DNA of 64,000 nucleotides from assembly GCF_030345075.1 (NCBI RefSeq), contig NZ_CP128361.1:3410001-3474000 (forward strand). The letters are read 5' to 3'. The first letter of the stretch is position 1. Every line of letters begins with the position of its first letter. The notes under the pieces were generated by a model, which saw only the letters and a list, made by a program, of their open reading frames with translations, was not told where the DNA came from and made no database searches. This stretch comes from Solwaraspora sp. WMMA2065. GTDB taxonomy: Bacteria > Actinomycetota > Actinomycetes > Mycobacteriales > Micromonosporaceae. Shown in pieces: positions 25,181 to 37,322 of this stretch. Both the position numbers and the translations under genes were made by a program.

Positions 25181-25243
25181 CGGTGACCCGCAGTGGCTCC
25201 GGCCTTCCCGACGGCCGCCGCAACTGGCAGAGTCTGCTGCGAC

Positions 25244-26140
25244 ATGACGATGCTCGACCTCTGCTATGACAGTCTTGACGGCCTTTCCGTCGGTGACGCC
25301 CTCGGCGCCCAGTTCTTCGTCCCCGGCACCAGCTCCGCCGCGCTACCTGATGGTGACCCACCGGCCGGGCCGTGGCCGTGGACCGACGACACCGAGATGG
25401 CCTGCTCGATCGTCGCCGAGCTGCGCGAGCGCGACGGTATCGACCAGGACCGCCTGGCGGCCCGGTTCGCCGAGCGCTTCGAGCCGTACCGTGGCTACGG
25501 TGCCGGCGCGGTGGTCCTGCTACGCCAGATCCGGCAGGGCGTCGCCTGGCGGGACGCCGCAGGTGCGGCGTTCGACGGACAGGGGTCGATGGGCAACGGT
25601 GCGGCGATGCGGGTCGCCCCACTCGGCGCCTTCCACGCGGGCGACAACCGTACCGCCGCTCTGCAGGCCTGGCGGTCGGCGGAGGTCACCCACGCCCACC
25701 CCGAGGCGATCCTGGGTGCGGTCGCGGTCGCCGTCGCGGCGGCGGAAGCCGGCTGGTCCCGGCTGACCCGGTCCCGGCCCGAGCCGGCCGAGCTGCTCGA
25801 CGTGGTGCTGGGCCATCTGATCGACGGCCGGCTGATGTCCGGCATCGTCCGGGCCAGGCAGCTGCTGGGGGTCGGCGTCGCCGAGGCGGCGTACGAGTTG
25901 GGCAACGGCTCGCAGGTGCTGGCCTTCGACACCGTCCCGTTCGCACTGTGGGTCGCCGCGACCCGGCTCGACGACTACCCGGCGGCGATCCACGCCTGTG
26001 TCGAGGCCGGCGGCGACGTCGACACGACCGCGGCGATCGTCGGCGGCGTCGTGGCCGCGTACACCTGCTCCGGACCGGGCGGGATCCCGGCGCGGTGGCT
26101 GGCCCGCCGCGAGCCACTCCCCGACCGCGTACGCCGGTGA
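25244..26140 (+). CDS. ADP-ribosylglycohydrolase family protein
   Basis: 298 residues. The metal-binding motifs are WTDDTEMACSIV near the N-terminus and EAGGDVDTTAAIVGGVVAAY near the C-terminus, matching the dinuclear magnesium site of the family. The GDALG motif and GNGAAMRVAPLG are also present. It would remove ADP-ribose from a protein, nucleic acid or small molecule. No ADP-ribosyltransferase is adjacent. A P-loop protein gene overlaps its stop by one base. Confidence 0.88.
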   Translation: MTMLDLCYDSLDGLSVGDALGAQFFVPGTSSAALPDGDPPAGPWPWTDDTEMACSIVAELRERDGIDQDRLAARFAERFEPYRGYGAGAVVLLRQIRQGVAWRDAAGAAFDGQGSMGNGAAMRVAPLGAFHAGDNRTAALQAWRSAEVTHAHPEAILGAVAVAVAAAEAGWSRLTRSRPEPAELLDVVLGHLIDGRLMSGIVRARQLLGVGVAEAAYELGNGSQVLAFDTVPFALWVAATRLDDYPAAIHACVEAGGDVDTTAAIVGGVVAAYTCSGPGGIPARWLARREPLPDRVRR

Positions 26141-26712
26141 TGGGCCTGCCTGTCACACGGCGAGCAGCGGATCCAACCGCCACGGCGGTCAACCATCTCG
26201 TCCTCGTCACCGGCGAGGAGGGTGCCGGCAAATCGACGATTCTGCGGGCGCTGCTCCCCCACACGCCCGGCTGCGCCCGGATCGATGCCGAGGACATCGG
26301 GCAGACCAACCCGTGCCCGATGGACGACGGGTTCTTCGATCTGCTCCGCCGCAACGTCGCAACTCTGGTGACGAACTTCTGGGCTGCCGGCTACGTCAAT
26401 GTCCTCACTGGCAGCTTTCTGCGCGACTACGACGACTACCTCGCGTTCCGTCAACTCCTGCGGCAGCAGACGACCGTGTTCCTGGTCGAGCTGCTGGTCG
26501 ACCGAGACGTACGCGAACACCGCCGACTCACCCGGGCCAAGCAGACGACGCAGCGGTGGCGCGACCGGGTCGACCTGATCCCGGAGGATCGGACCCTCCG
26601 CGAGGCACTCGACCCGGACTACCGCTACATCGGCGTCGACACCAGCGCGTTGAGCGTCGCCGCGACCGTACAGTCGATCATGGATTCGATCCCGGAGATC
26701 TACGTCCGGTAG
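26140..26712 (+). CDS. P-loop kinase-like ATP-binding protein
   Basis: 190 residues. The Walker A motif is VTGEEGAGKSTILRALL near residue 22, and an acidic RIDAEDIG motif follows. The lid-like segment has RRLTRAKQTTQRWRDRVDLIP. The size and layout suggest a small-molecule or nucleic-acid kinase of the AAA/zeta-toxin-like group. Its ATG shares a base with the stop of the ADP-ribosylglycohydrolase gene, so the two work in one operon. The substrate is not known. Confidence 0.75.
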   Translation: MGLPVTRRAADPTATAVNHLVLVTGEEGAGKSTILRALLPHTPGCARIDAEDIGQTNPCPMDDGFFDLLRRNVATLVTNFWAAGYVNVLTGSFLRDYDDYLAFRQLLRQQTTVFLVELLVDRDVREHRRLTRAKQTTQRWRDRVDLIPEDRTLREALDPDYRYIGVDTSALSVAATVQSIMDSIPEIYVR

Positions 26713-26736
26713 GACGCGTGGGGTTGGCCGCCGTGA

Positions 26737-27468
26737 TCAGGATCCTCGTGCGACGGGTGTAGCGCTGGGCGGTTGTCCGCCGGCGTGGCGGGCGTCGGCC
26801 GCGGCGAGCCCGACGCGTAGCGCCTTCTGTGCACCGGGCGGCCAGGGGCCGGAGGCGGCCAGCGGGATCTCGGTCATGAACCGCCGCTCGGTCTCGGGGA
26901 TCAGCGCGACGACGAGATCCGGGTCCGTTGCCGCTGTCGCGTACAGGTTCGGGCCGTCGGCGTAGAACAGGTCGACGGCGACGAGCCGCCCGTCCACCGT
27001 ACGCATGACGTTTGTCGGGTTGTGGTCCAACGGCCCGCACCAGGGCAGTTCCCGTCGGGCCCGGTCGTGGATCCGGCGCACGACGTCGACGAGGTCGGCG
27101 ACGTCCGGATCATGCCTGGCGATCGCCCGGTGGAACGCGACAGCTTCGTCCTGACTCACCGGTCGAAGCCATTCGAGCAGCTGAAGGTCACCTCCGCCGG
27201 GCAGACGGCGGTGCGCGAACAGTTCCGGCACCTGCCGGGTGTGCGCGGCCTCACGGTAGAGCGCTGCGGTGTACGGTCCCGTCGGGTCGAACGGGCTGAT
27301 CCGGGCGGCCATTGTGCCGTCGGGCGAGCGGAGCGCGATGGCCCAGTCGCCAGCGCCAGCGGGCGTCCAGCCGGCGGCACGCAGCGTCTCTTCGGCCTGT
27401 CGATGGTTGGCCTGCCGGCCGAGCAGATCGAGCACCGCGTGGTGGGAGGCTGCGTCGGGTGCCGCCAC
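26737..27468 (-). CDS. APH-like phosphotransferase (kinase-fold) protein
   Basis: 243 residues from a GTG. The catalytic loop LDHNPTNVM resembles the HxDxxxxN of aminoglycoside/choline kinases, and VAVDLFYADGPNLY stands for the DFD-type metal motif. The N-lobe is short and the ATP-binding lysine is not obvious. The substrate is unknown; resistance to a drug should not be assumed. Confidence 0.65.
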   Translation of the reverse strand: MAAPDAASHHAVLDLLGRQANHRQAEETLRAAGWTPAGAGDWAIALRSPDGTMAARISPFDPTGPYTAALYREAAHTRQVPELFAHRRLPGGGDLQLLEWLRPVSQDEAVAFHRAIARHDPDVADLVDVVRRIHDRARRELPWCGPLDHNPTNVMRTVDGRLVAVDLFYADGPNLYATAATDPDLVVALIPETERRFMTEIPLAASGPWPPGAQKALRVGLAAADARHAGGQPPSATPVARGS

Positions 27469-27554
27469 GGTGTCGTGGATAGGTCACCGTAGGCACCGCC
27501 GGCGGGTTGTTACCGTCGGCGGGACAGTTGCGTACCGCAGTCACTGGAGGGCGC

Positions 27555-28151
27555 GTGCCGGGCCGATTCGTGTACTGGATGAACGTGTCCGTGGATATGA
27601 AGATCGAGCACGCCCCGGGTGAGAACGGCGGCGGCGACTGGATGCGTATCGGGGAGTCGCTGCACCGGGAGTTCAACGCGCGGGCGCGGGCGCTGTCCCA
27701 GATGGTGCAGGGGCGGAAGGTCTACGAGATCATGGAGGCGTTCTGGCCGGGCGCGCGCGACGACGACTCGCTGCCGGACTTCCTACGCGAGTACGGCGAG
27801 ATCTGGACGTCGGTCCCGAAGGTGCTGGTGTCGCGTACCCGCGTCGACGCCGGACACGACACCCGCGTCGTCGGCCGCGACGGTGACGCCGTGGCGGCGC
27901 TCGCCGAGCTACGGGCGCGGGCCGACGGTGACATCGGCATCGGTGGGGCCACCGTCGCCACCCAGTTGCTGCAGGCCGGCCTGCTCGACGAGTTGATGCT
28001 CTTCGTCCATCCGGTGGTCCTCGGCGCCGGCCGGCCGTTGTTCGACGGCCACGACTGCCCGGTCGAGCTCGACCTGCTTGAGCACCGCGCCTTCGAGCAG
28101 GGCGTCACCCTGCACCGGTACGCCGTTCGAGGCGCCCGCCAACTGGCATGA
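27555..28151 (+). CDS. Dihydrofolate reductase/RibD C-terminal family protein
   Basis: 198 residues from a GTG closely preceded by GGAGGG. RibD_C landmarks are YWMNVSVDMKIE, QGRKVYEIMEAFWP, IGIGGATVATQLLQAGLLDEL and HPVVLGAGRPLFDG. The family contains NADPH-dependent reductases; this group has no assigned substrate. It stands alone upstream of the furA promoter. Confidence 0.85.
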   Translation: MPGRFVYWMNVSVDMKIEHAPGENGGGDWMRIGESLHREFNARARALSQMVQGRKVYEIMEAFWPGARDDDSLPDFLREYGEIWTSVPKVLVSRTRVDAGHDTRVVGRDGDAVAALAELRARADGDIGIGGATVATQLLQAGLLDELMLFVHPVVLGAGRPLFDGHDCPVELDLLEHRAFEQGVTLHRYAVRGARQLA

Positions 28152-28200
28152 CCTGTGGTTTTGCTGGTCGCCGCAGGTCGGCGACACCTCCGTACCGAAA

Positions 28201-30965
<2,765 letters not shown>

Positions 30966-30983
30966 GCCGGCATGTTCGACAGA

Positions 30984-31021
30984 CGTGGCCCCGCTGGCCG
31001 GTACCGGCCAGCGGGGCCACG
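30984..31021. terminator. Bidirectional hairpin terminator, 19-bp perfect stem
   Basis: A perfect 38-base palindrome (arms begin CGTGGCCCCGCTGG) without loop bases beyond the central GGTACC. It lies between the convergent katG and FAD-oxidase genes and can serve both strands. Confidence 0.8.
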
Positions 31022-31039
31022 TCGGGTTCCGGTCCGAGG

Positions 31040-32749
31040 TCAGCGGGGACACCACTGGTTGGCGTAGCCGTCGACGGCGCCGCAGGACCCGATGCCCTGC
31101 GGGTAGGTGAAGAAGCCGGTCGGGTCGTACTTGCGCTTGACCTCGACCAGCCGCGGGTAGTTCCCGCCGTAGTAGGCGTGTCGCCAGTCGGCCAGGTGGG
31201 GATCCGGCAAGTTCTGGTACGCCCCCGCCGGAGGGTGGCCGGCGAACACCTCGTCGAAGAACTCGGTCAGCCAGAGTTCGTTGGCGACGGCGACCTCCGG
31301 CGGATCGTCGTCTGCCCAGGTCGCCTCGGCGGCCATGATGAAGGTGACGTCGCGGTGCACGAACGCGGTGGCGTCCGGCTGTACCTCGTTCACCTGCCCA
31401 CCCAGGCAGAACAACGCGATCCCGGCCCCGTCCGGGTTGCGGCTGCCCGGCCACCGGTGCAGGCCGTCGAGCACTGCCTGCAGTTGCCGCCGGTTCAACG
31501 ACTCGGGCAGCGCCGCCGACTTGACCGCGAACTGCTGCGCCGGGGTGTTCGCCGACAGCAACACGCTCGCCTCGGCCGGCGACACCGCCCGGACGCCGTC
31601 CCGGTTGGCTTCACGTTCGGCCGGCGTCCCGACGCGCAGTACCGGCTCGAGGATCTCGGTCAGCTCGTCGACGGTGCCGTAGAACTGGCCGAGCGCGTCG
31701 GCGTACACCTGCTGCTCGCCGGCGGCCAGCGTGGTGCCGGCACCGATGCGGCAGTCCAAGCGCCGATCGCTGCGGTAGGCGGTCGCGACGTCCTGCAAGG
31801 CCAGCATGGCCGGGGTGACGCTGGCCGCCGACCAGCGGAACCGAAAGAACGACACCAGACCCTGCAGCTGTACGTAGCGGAAGGTGAACGAGGTGTTGAC
31901 GCCGAAGTTGTTGCCGGCGCCGCCCCGGCAGGCCCAGAACAGGTCCGGATCGTTGGTCTCGTCGCAGGCCGTCACCGTGCCGTCGGCCAGCACCACCTCG
32001 GTCGATACCAGCCGGTCACAGGTCAGGCCGAACATCTTGTCGCTGAAGCCGATCCCGCCGCCGAGCACCAGCCCGGCCACACCGACCGTCGGGCACCGTC
32101 CGGCGGGGACGAAGACACCCTGGTCGCGCAGGATCGGCAGCAGGTCGGCGTTGACCACGCCGGCCTGCACGGTGATGGTGCCGGCATCGTCGGTGACCTC
32201 GACCGACCCGTACCGCCGCGGCGGTGCCGGCCAACGGTTCGGCGTGACCTCGATCCCCCGCAGCCGGCTCATCACCATCAGCAGGCCGGTCGTGGTGGAG
32301 TAGCCGGCGTAGTTGTGGCCGAGGCTGGACCGGGGCACCAGCGGCATCCCGACATCATGTGCCCAGCTGACTGCCACCGCGACGTCGTCGGGTGTGCCGG
32401 GTGTCAGGATCGCGGCTGGTTGCACGTTGGCGTACCGGTGGTTGTACGGGATGCTGAGTGCCTCGTAGCTCGCCCCGCCGGGGCGGTACAGGGTGGCATC
32501 CGCCGACAGCTGCCCCTGCAGCTCGACCCACTGCCGGTCCGGCAGATCCCGCCACGGACGATCGTCCCGGCCAGCGCCGGGCCCGATGTCCGGGTCCTGG
32601 GGCCTGACCTGCGTCGGTTGTTCGGCCGGGGTACGCGTCGGCTCCTCGGCCGGCGTCGGTACGGCCGTGGCTGGTCGCCCGATCAGACCGACCGCTGGGA
32701 CCAGCCCGGCGACCGCGCCTGCCCGCAACGCCGTACGTCTGCTCACCAT
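31040..32749 (-). CDS. Secreted FAD-linked oxidase, berberine-bridge-enzyme family
   Basis: 569 residues; ATG with GGGGGAG upstream. The N-terminus has a twin-arginine signal (VSRRTALRAGAVAGLV), which suits a folded flavoprotein. The FAD domain has PRSSLGHNYAGYS (covalent His) and AGRCPTVGVAGLVLGGG (covalent Cys), so bicovalent flavin is likely. The C-terminal BBE motif is YYGGNYPRLVEVKRKYDP. Such enzymes oxidise sugars, alkaloids or other alcohols; with glycoside hydrolases next door an oligosaccharide oxidase is plausible but unproven. Confidence 0.88.
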   Translation of the reverse strand: MVSRRTALRAGAVAGLVPAVGLIGRPATAVPTPAEEPTRTPAEQPTQVRPQDPDIGPGAGRDDRPWRDLPDRQWVELQGQLSADATLYRPGGASYEALSIPYNHRYANVQPAAILTPGTPDDVAVAVSWAHDVGMPLVPRSSLGHNYAGYSTTTGLLMVMSRLRGIEVTPNRWPAPPRRYGSVEVTDDAGTITVQAGVVNADLLPILRDQGVFVPAGRCPTVGVAGLVLGGGIGFSDKMFGLTCDRLVSTEVVLADGTVTACDETNDPDLFWACRGGAGNNFGVNTSFTFRYVQLQGLVSFFRFRWSAASVTPAMLALQDVATAYRSDRRLDCRIGAGTTLAAGEQQVYADALGQFYGTVDELTEILEPVLRVGTPAEREANRDGVRAVSPAEASVLLSANTPAQQFAVKSAALPESLNRRQLQAVLDGLHRWPGSRNPDGAGIALFCLGGQVNEVQPDATAFVHRDVTFIMAAEATWADDDPPEVAVANELWLTEFFDEVFAGHPPAGAYQNLPDPHLADWRHAYYGGNYPRLVEVKRKYDPTGFFTYPQGIGSCGAVDGYANQWCPR

Positions 32750-32913
32750 CGTCCGTGCTCCCCCGCTGGCACCGTCCGGATCAGCCGGTCGGTTCCGCCC
32801 CGGCCACCGCACCGACCCTGCCACCGGTCAGGCGCCGCTCAGGTCCCTCAGGCACACGTCACCCATCCGGCGTACACCGGTTCTGGGTCATCGTGTCGGC
32901 GCGGCGGGCTGAG

Positions 32914-32951
32914 GGTGGTGCACCCTAGCTGGCGCGATAGGGTGCACCACC
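32914..32951. terminator. Hairpin with 14-bp perfect stem
   Basis: GGTGGTGCACCCTA and TAGGGTGCACCACC face each other around a 10-base loop. It lies 48 bases after the GH42 stop and about 165 bases before the FAD-oxidase start. It is read as the terminator of the polysaccharide operon; an operator for the oxidase is the alternative. Confidence 0.6.
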
Positions 32952-32998
32952 TTCGACCCGCCGCGTGACACGACGTCCCGACGGACGGCGGCGCGGCG

Positions 32999-35035
32999 TC
33001 AGGTGTCCTCGCGGAGCACGAGTACGCCGTACCGGTCCAGGCGCAGCGGCGCACCGGCGGTGACCCGTTCCCCGGTCAGCAGGTCGACCCCGGCGGCACA
33101 GGCCGGCAGCTCCACTTGCTCCTCGCCGTGGTTGAGCAGGAACCGGATCCGGGTGCCGTCCGGCGCGACCCGTACCGCCGACTCCAGATCCGGCACGTGT
33201 GCGTACGGGCCGAGCAGTCCGTGCCGGTCCAGGATTCGGCGTACCACCCAGAAAACCCCCGCCAGGTCGAGCCCGGCGGCGACGTACCACCCCTCGCCGG
33301 CGCCGAACCGGTTGCGGGTGACCGCCGGCGTGCCGGCGTAGAAGTCGGCCTGGTAGGTGCCGATCACCTCGGCGCCCTGCGGGATGACCAGCTCGAACAG
33401 CAGCGTGGCGGCGGAGACGACCGACCGGGCACCGTCCGCCGCCAGGGTGACCGGGTTGACCACGTCGGCCTCCCGGGCGTCCCATTCGTCGATCCGGATC
33501 CCCATCAGTTGGGCCAGCGGCCCCGGCACATCGGCCAGGAACGCCTGATCGTTCTCGTCGACCCGCCCGGAGAGATACGTTGCCAGCACGGTGCCACCCC
33601 GCTGGGCGACCCCCTCCAGGCGGGCGGCGAGATCGTCTTTGACCATGTGCAGAGCCGGGGCCACCACGACGTCGTAGCCGGTCAGCTCGGCGGTCACCGG
33701 CGCCACGTCGACGTCCACCCCCGCGTCCCACAGTGCCCGGTGATAGGCGAGCACCACCTGCTGGTAGCGGACCAGCCGGGACGGACCGTCGGAAATCTCC
33801 AACGCCCACCAGCTGTCCCAGTCGAAAAGCACCGCCACCCGGGCCGGGGTGCGGGCACCGAGCGTCACGCCGCCGAGCTGCGCCAGCTCCGCACCCAGCT
33901 CAGCGACCTCGGTGAAGACCCGGGTGTCGGATCGGCCGGCGTGGCCGATGACCGCCCCGTGGTACTTCTCGCTGGCCCCCCGGCCGGCGCGCATCTGGAA
34001 GAACAGCACCGCGTCGGCGCCGTGCGCCACCGCCTGCCAGCTCCACAGCCGCATGACGCCGGGCCGTTTCAGCGGGTTGACGTCGCGGCAGGCGGTGACG
34101 CTCGGCGTCTGCTCCATCAGCCAGAACGGCTGGCCGCCTTTCAACCCGCGGATCAGATCGTGGGTGAACGCCATCCGGGCCGCCGACCGGTCGTCGGGTG
34201 GGTAGTTGTCCCAGGAGGCGAAGTCGAGATGCTCGGCCCACCGGTGGTAGTCGATCGGCCGGTACATGCCCATGAAGTTGGTGGTCACCGGGGTGTCCGG
34301 GCTGGACTCGCGGATCGCCGCCTTCTCGTCGACGAAGTTCGCCAGCATCGCGTCCGACATGAACCGCAAATAGTCGAGGGTGATGCCCTGGAACGCGGTG
34401 TGGTCGGGCCCGCGCCAGTGTTCGGTCAACGCCGACGGCGGCTCGATCTGCCCCCACTCGGTGAAGGTGTGCGACCAGAAGGTGGTGTACCAGGCGGCGT
34501 TGAGCGCGTCGAGGCTGCCGTACCGCTCGCGCAGCCAGAGCCGGAAGTTGGCGGCGCACAGCTCGCAGTAGCAGGCACCGCCGTACTCGTTGTTGACGTG
34601 CCAGGCGACCAGGCCGGGGGTGCGCGCGTAGCGATGCGCGACCCGCCGGGCCAGCTCCGTGGCGAGTCGGCGGTACGTCGGTGAGCTGGGGCAGGAGTTG
34701 TGCCGTTGGCCGAACCGGTGCCGGCGGCCCTCGAAGTCGACGCGGGTGACGTCGGGATGGGCACGGGCTATCCAGGCCGGATGCGCTCCGGTGCCGGTGG
34801 CCAGGCAGATCTGCCGGCCCTCGGTGACCGCCCGCTCGACGATGCGGTCCAGGGTGGAGAAGTCGTAGACACCGGGACCGGGCTGGGTCAGCCCCCAGGT
34901 GAAGACGCCGACCGTGACGGTGTCGATCCGGGCCGCGTCGAACAGCCGGTAGTCGTCCTTCCAGACGTCCTCGGGCCACTGCTCCGGGTTGTAGTCCCCG
35001 CCGTACGGGATCTTCGCGACGTCGGGCAGCGTCAC
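32999..35035 (-). CDS. GH42 beta-galactosidase
   Basis: 678 residues from a GTG that overlaps the DUF624 stop by four bases. The acid/base is Glu150 (HVNNEYG) and the nucleophile is Glu308 (WLMEQTPS). The family zinc site is complete: Cys115, Cys155, Cys157 and Cys160, with the same spacing as in thermostable GH42 enzymes. No signal peptide: it acts on imported oligosaccharides. It is the last gene of the ABC/GH39 operon. GH42 enzymes also act on arabinosides and plant oligosaccharides, so the exact substrate is open. Confidence 0.93.
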   Translation of the reverse strand: MTLPDVAKIPYGGDYNPEQWPEDVWKDDYRLFDAARIDTVTVGVFTWGLTQPGPGVYDFSTLDRIVERAVTEGRQICLATGTGAHPAWIARAHPDVTRVDFEGRRHRFGQRHNSCPSSPTYRRLATELARRVAHRYARTPGLVAWHVNNEYGGACYCELCAANFRLWLRERYGSLDALNAAWYTTFWSHTFTEWGQIEPPSALTEHWRGPDHTAFQGITLDYLRFMSDAMLANFVDEKAAIRESSPDTPVTTNFMGMYRPIDYHRWAEHLDFASWDNYPPDDRSAARMAFTHDLIRGLKGGQPFWLMEQTPSVTACRDVNPLKRPGVMRLWSWQAVAHGADAVLFFQMRAGRGASEKYHGAVIGHAGRSDTRVFTEVAELGAELAQLGGVTLGARTPARVAVLFDWDSWWALEISDGPSRLVRYQQVVLAYHRALWDAGVDVDVAPVTAELTGYDVVVAPALHMVKDDLAARLEGVAQRGGTVLATYLSGRVDENDQAFLADVPGPLAQLMGIRIDEWDAREADVVNPVTLAADGARSVVSAATLLFELVIPQGAEVIGTYQADFYAGTPAVTRNRFGAGEGWYVAAGLDLAGVFWVVRRILDRHGLLGPYAHVPDLESAVRVAPDGTRIRFLLNHGEEQVELPACAAGVDLLTGERVTAGAPLRLDRYGVLVLREDT

Positions 35036-35721
35036 CTGGTGAACTCCTTCTCGATCGCCGTGATCATCGATCGGCTGGTGCGCAGCAGCAGCAACGCCAG
35101 CACCGAGCCGGCCAGCGCCAGCACCGCCTCGGAGGCGTACGCGGTAATTCCGGCCGCCACGACCCCGAGCGCCAGCACTCCGAGGGAGGTGCCGGGCGTA
35201 CGGGTCAGGAAGTGCGCGGCGAGCCGGGCCACGTCGCGGGCGCGGAACGCGAACAGCGAGGTGATCACCAGCGCGATGCCACCCCAGACGGTCGCCGCGA
35301 CCGCGACGAGGACCAGCAGCGCCGCCCACCAGCGCGGCACCCCGGCCGCGTCGAAGTAGGCCAGGTTGACTGCGACGATGGTCAGCCCGGCCAGCAGCGG
35401 CAGCCAGATCCGCAGCACCCCGCCGAGGTTGGCCCGGTAGCCGCGCCGGAAGTCGACGGCCGGGTTCAGGTCGGTGATGTCGGGACGGTGCCGGGCGATG
35501 GCGTACAGGCCGGCGGACAGCGCCGGGCCGACCGGGACGGCGCAGGCGGCGTAGAGCGCAATGTTGCTGGAGTCCCGGGCCAGCAGCAGCGCGGGCACCA
35601 GACCGGGCAGTACGCCGGCGAGCAGCAGCAGCTCGACGACGGTCAGCCGGTAGACTATCGCCGCGACCCGCGACAGCGGGCCGGTGCCGAACTGCCGCTG
35701 CGCGGCGCCGAGGTCACTCAT
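35032..35721 (-). CDS. DUF624 (YesL-like) membrane protein
   Basis: 229 residues with about five transmembrane helices and the YesL pattern RHRPDITDLNPAVDFRRGYRANL. Such proteins are encoded with LplB/LplC-type oligosaccharide importers and are thought to assist them. The ATG lies 8 bases inside the GH39 gene. Confidence 0.8.
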   Translation of the reverse strand: MSDLGAAQRQFGTGPLSRVAAIVYRLTVVELLLLAGVLPGLVPALLLARDSSNIALYAACAVPVGPALSAGLYAIARHRPDITDLNPAVDFRRGYRANLGGVLRIWLPLLAGLTIVAVNLAYFDAAGVPRWWAALLVLVAVAATVWGGIALVITSLFAFRARDVARLAAHFLTRTPGTSLGVLALGVVAAGITAYASEAVLALAGSVLALLLLRTSRSMITAIEKEFTR

Positions 35722-37243
35722 CGCGGCCGCCCTGCCCGAGCAGCCGCCGATCGTCGCACCACGGCGGCGTCTCGTCGACCACCGGGGTGATCTCGACCAG
35801 GGTGACCTCGTGCCGGGTCAGGGTCAGGTCGACGTCGACCCGGCCGTCGACGACCGGCAGCGAGCGGTGGGTGCGGGCCGGTTCGGCGGCGGTACGCAGC
35901 GCGTCGAGCTGCGCCGGCCGGGGTGAGCGGGGGCGGCCGAGCTCGCACCAGGCCCGCCAGGCGTTGCCGGCGTCGTCGCTGACCGACGAGCGCAGCAGGA
36001 ACACCGAGCCGGCTGGTGCGGTGGCCGGGACAGACAGGTCGACGGTGTGCCGGTCCGGTGCCGCCGTGACGTCGGCGACGTCGACCGGCGCCCAGGCCAG
36101 CACGGTGACCCGGCCGGTGTCGTCGTCGCGGGTGATCAGGTGGTCGGCGCCCCGGGCGAGCACCTGACGGCCCATCCGGGCCATGAACGCGTACAGGTGG
36201 TAGGTGGGTTTTCTGATCTGCCTATGGGTGAGCAGACCGAAGCCGCCGTGGAAGATCGCGGCCGGGATGCCGACCTCCTCGAAGACGTCGCTGAACGTCC
36301 AGTAGGAGAACGAGTCGACCAGGTCGCCGCCGGCCGCGACGACCGGGGCCAGGTAGGCGGCGTGGAACGCGGTGTCGTGGACCGGGTTGTCCGGCCGGTA
36401 GGAGGAGTTGAACTCGGTGATGTGCACCGGCAGGTCGGCCAGGGCGGTGCCGGCCAGGTGTTTACGCGGGCTGGCGAACTGTTCCAGCAGGTGGCCGGCG
36501 GGCATCAGGGTCTGGTAGGTGCCGAACGGCACGTGCTGGGCCGGCCCCGAGGTGTACGCGTGCCGGCTGACGAAGTCGATCGGCACATCGCGGTCGGTGA
36601 CGTACTCGGCGAACGGCACCAGCCACTCGTCAGCACCGGGTGAGATCGCCGGCCCGCCGACCTGCAGGTCGGCGTCGACCTCCTTGACGGCGTGCGCGGT
36701 CACCTCGTACAGCCGGTGGTAGGCGGCCTGGTCGGCGCCTTGCCAGAAGATGTCCAGGTTGGGTTCGTTCCACACCTCGATCGGCCAGCTGCGGACCTGC
36801 GCCAGGCCGTACCGGTCGACGAGGTTGCCGATCGTGGCCCGGACCAGGTCGGCCCACTCGGACTCGCAGCGGGGCGGGGTGACGTTGCCGCGCCACCAGA
36901 AGACGGTCTGGTCGCCGGAGGCGAGTGCTCCGGGCATGAAGCCGAGCTCGATGAAGGGGGCGATGCCGAGGTCGAGGTAGGTGTCGACGATCTGGTCGGC
37001 GTAGGTGAACGAGTGGTGCACGCCGCGTCGGCCGGCGTGTTCGTACGGTCGGTGGATGCCGACGCCGTCGCTGAGCAGCCCGTGCCCCCGGATGTAGCGG
37101 AAGCCGATCTCCCGTTGGACCAGCGCCAGGGACTCCTGGTAGTCGCTGCGCAGCGCGAGGTCGAGCCGGCCGGTGCCGACGCAGGCCCGCCAGGCGTCTG
37201 GCAGGGTGCCGGTGCCCTGCTGCGGTACGGCGATCCGGGTCAT
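35714..37243 (-). CDS. GH39 beta-xylosidase-like glycoside hydrolase
   Basis: 509 residues. The acid/base sits in IEVWNEPNLDIFW and the nucleophile in HITEFNSSYRPD. FRYIRGHGLLSDGVG and FWQGADQAAYHRLYEVTAHAVK are family landmarks. A C-terminal beta-sandwich follows. There is no signal peptide, so it cleaves imported xylosides. An ATG six codons upstream (37261) is possible; the shorter start is chosen because GGAG lies before it. A hairpin separates it from the binding-protein gene. Confidence 0.9.
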   Translation of the reverse strand: MTRIAVPQQGTGTLPDAWRACVGTGRLDLALRSDYQESLALVQREIGFRYIRGHGLLSDGVGIHRPYEHAGRRGVHHSFTYADQIVDTYLDLGIAPFIELGFMPGALASGDQTVFWWRGNVTPPRCESEWADLVRATIGNLVDRYGLAQVRSWPIEVWNEPNLDIFWQGADQAAYHRLYEVTAHAVKEVDADLQVGGPAISPGADEWLVPFAEYVTDRDVPIDFVSRHAYTSGPAQHVPFGTYQTLMPAGHLLEQFASPRKHLAGTALADLPVHITEFNSSYRPDNPVHDTAFHAAYLAPVVAAGGDLVDSFSYWTFSDVFEEVGIPAAIFHGGFGLLTHRQIRKPTYHLYAFMARMGRQVLARGADHLITRDDDTGRVTVLAWAPVDVADVTAAPDRHTVDLSVPATAPAGSVFLLRSSVSDDAGNAWRAWCELGRPRSPRPAQLDALRTAAEPARTHRSLPVVDGRVDVDLTLTRHEVTLVEITPVVDETPPWCDDRRLLGQGGRDE

Positions 37244-37275
37244 CTCTGCTCCGCTCCTCATGATGGTGCCGGCTG

Positions 37276-37310
37276 TGCCGGTCACGTCCCTGCCACGGAC
37301 GCGACCGGCA
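37276..37310. terminator. Intra-operon hairpin between binding protein and GH39
   Basis: TGCCGGTC-A-CGTCC pairs with GGACG-C-GACCGGCA around a 7-base loop, 13 bp with one internal mismatch. It is placed just after the solute-binding protein stop. Such elements commonly let binding protein mRNA accumulate over downstream enzyme mRNA. Confidence 0.55.
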
Positions 37311-37322
37311 CCCCCCAGGTGG

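Noticed and set aside
26737-27468. Aminoglycoside resistance gene
   Set aside because: The kinase-fold motif is present but the family is broad, the N-lobe is short and no resistance context exists.
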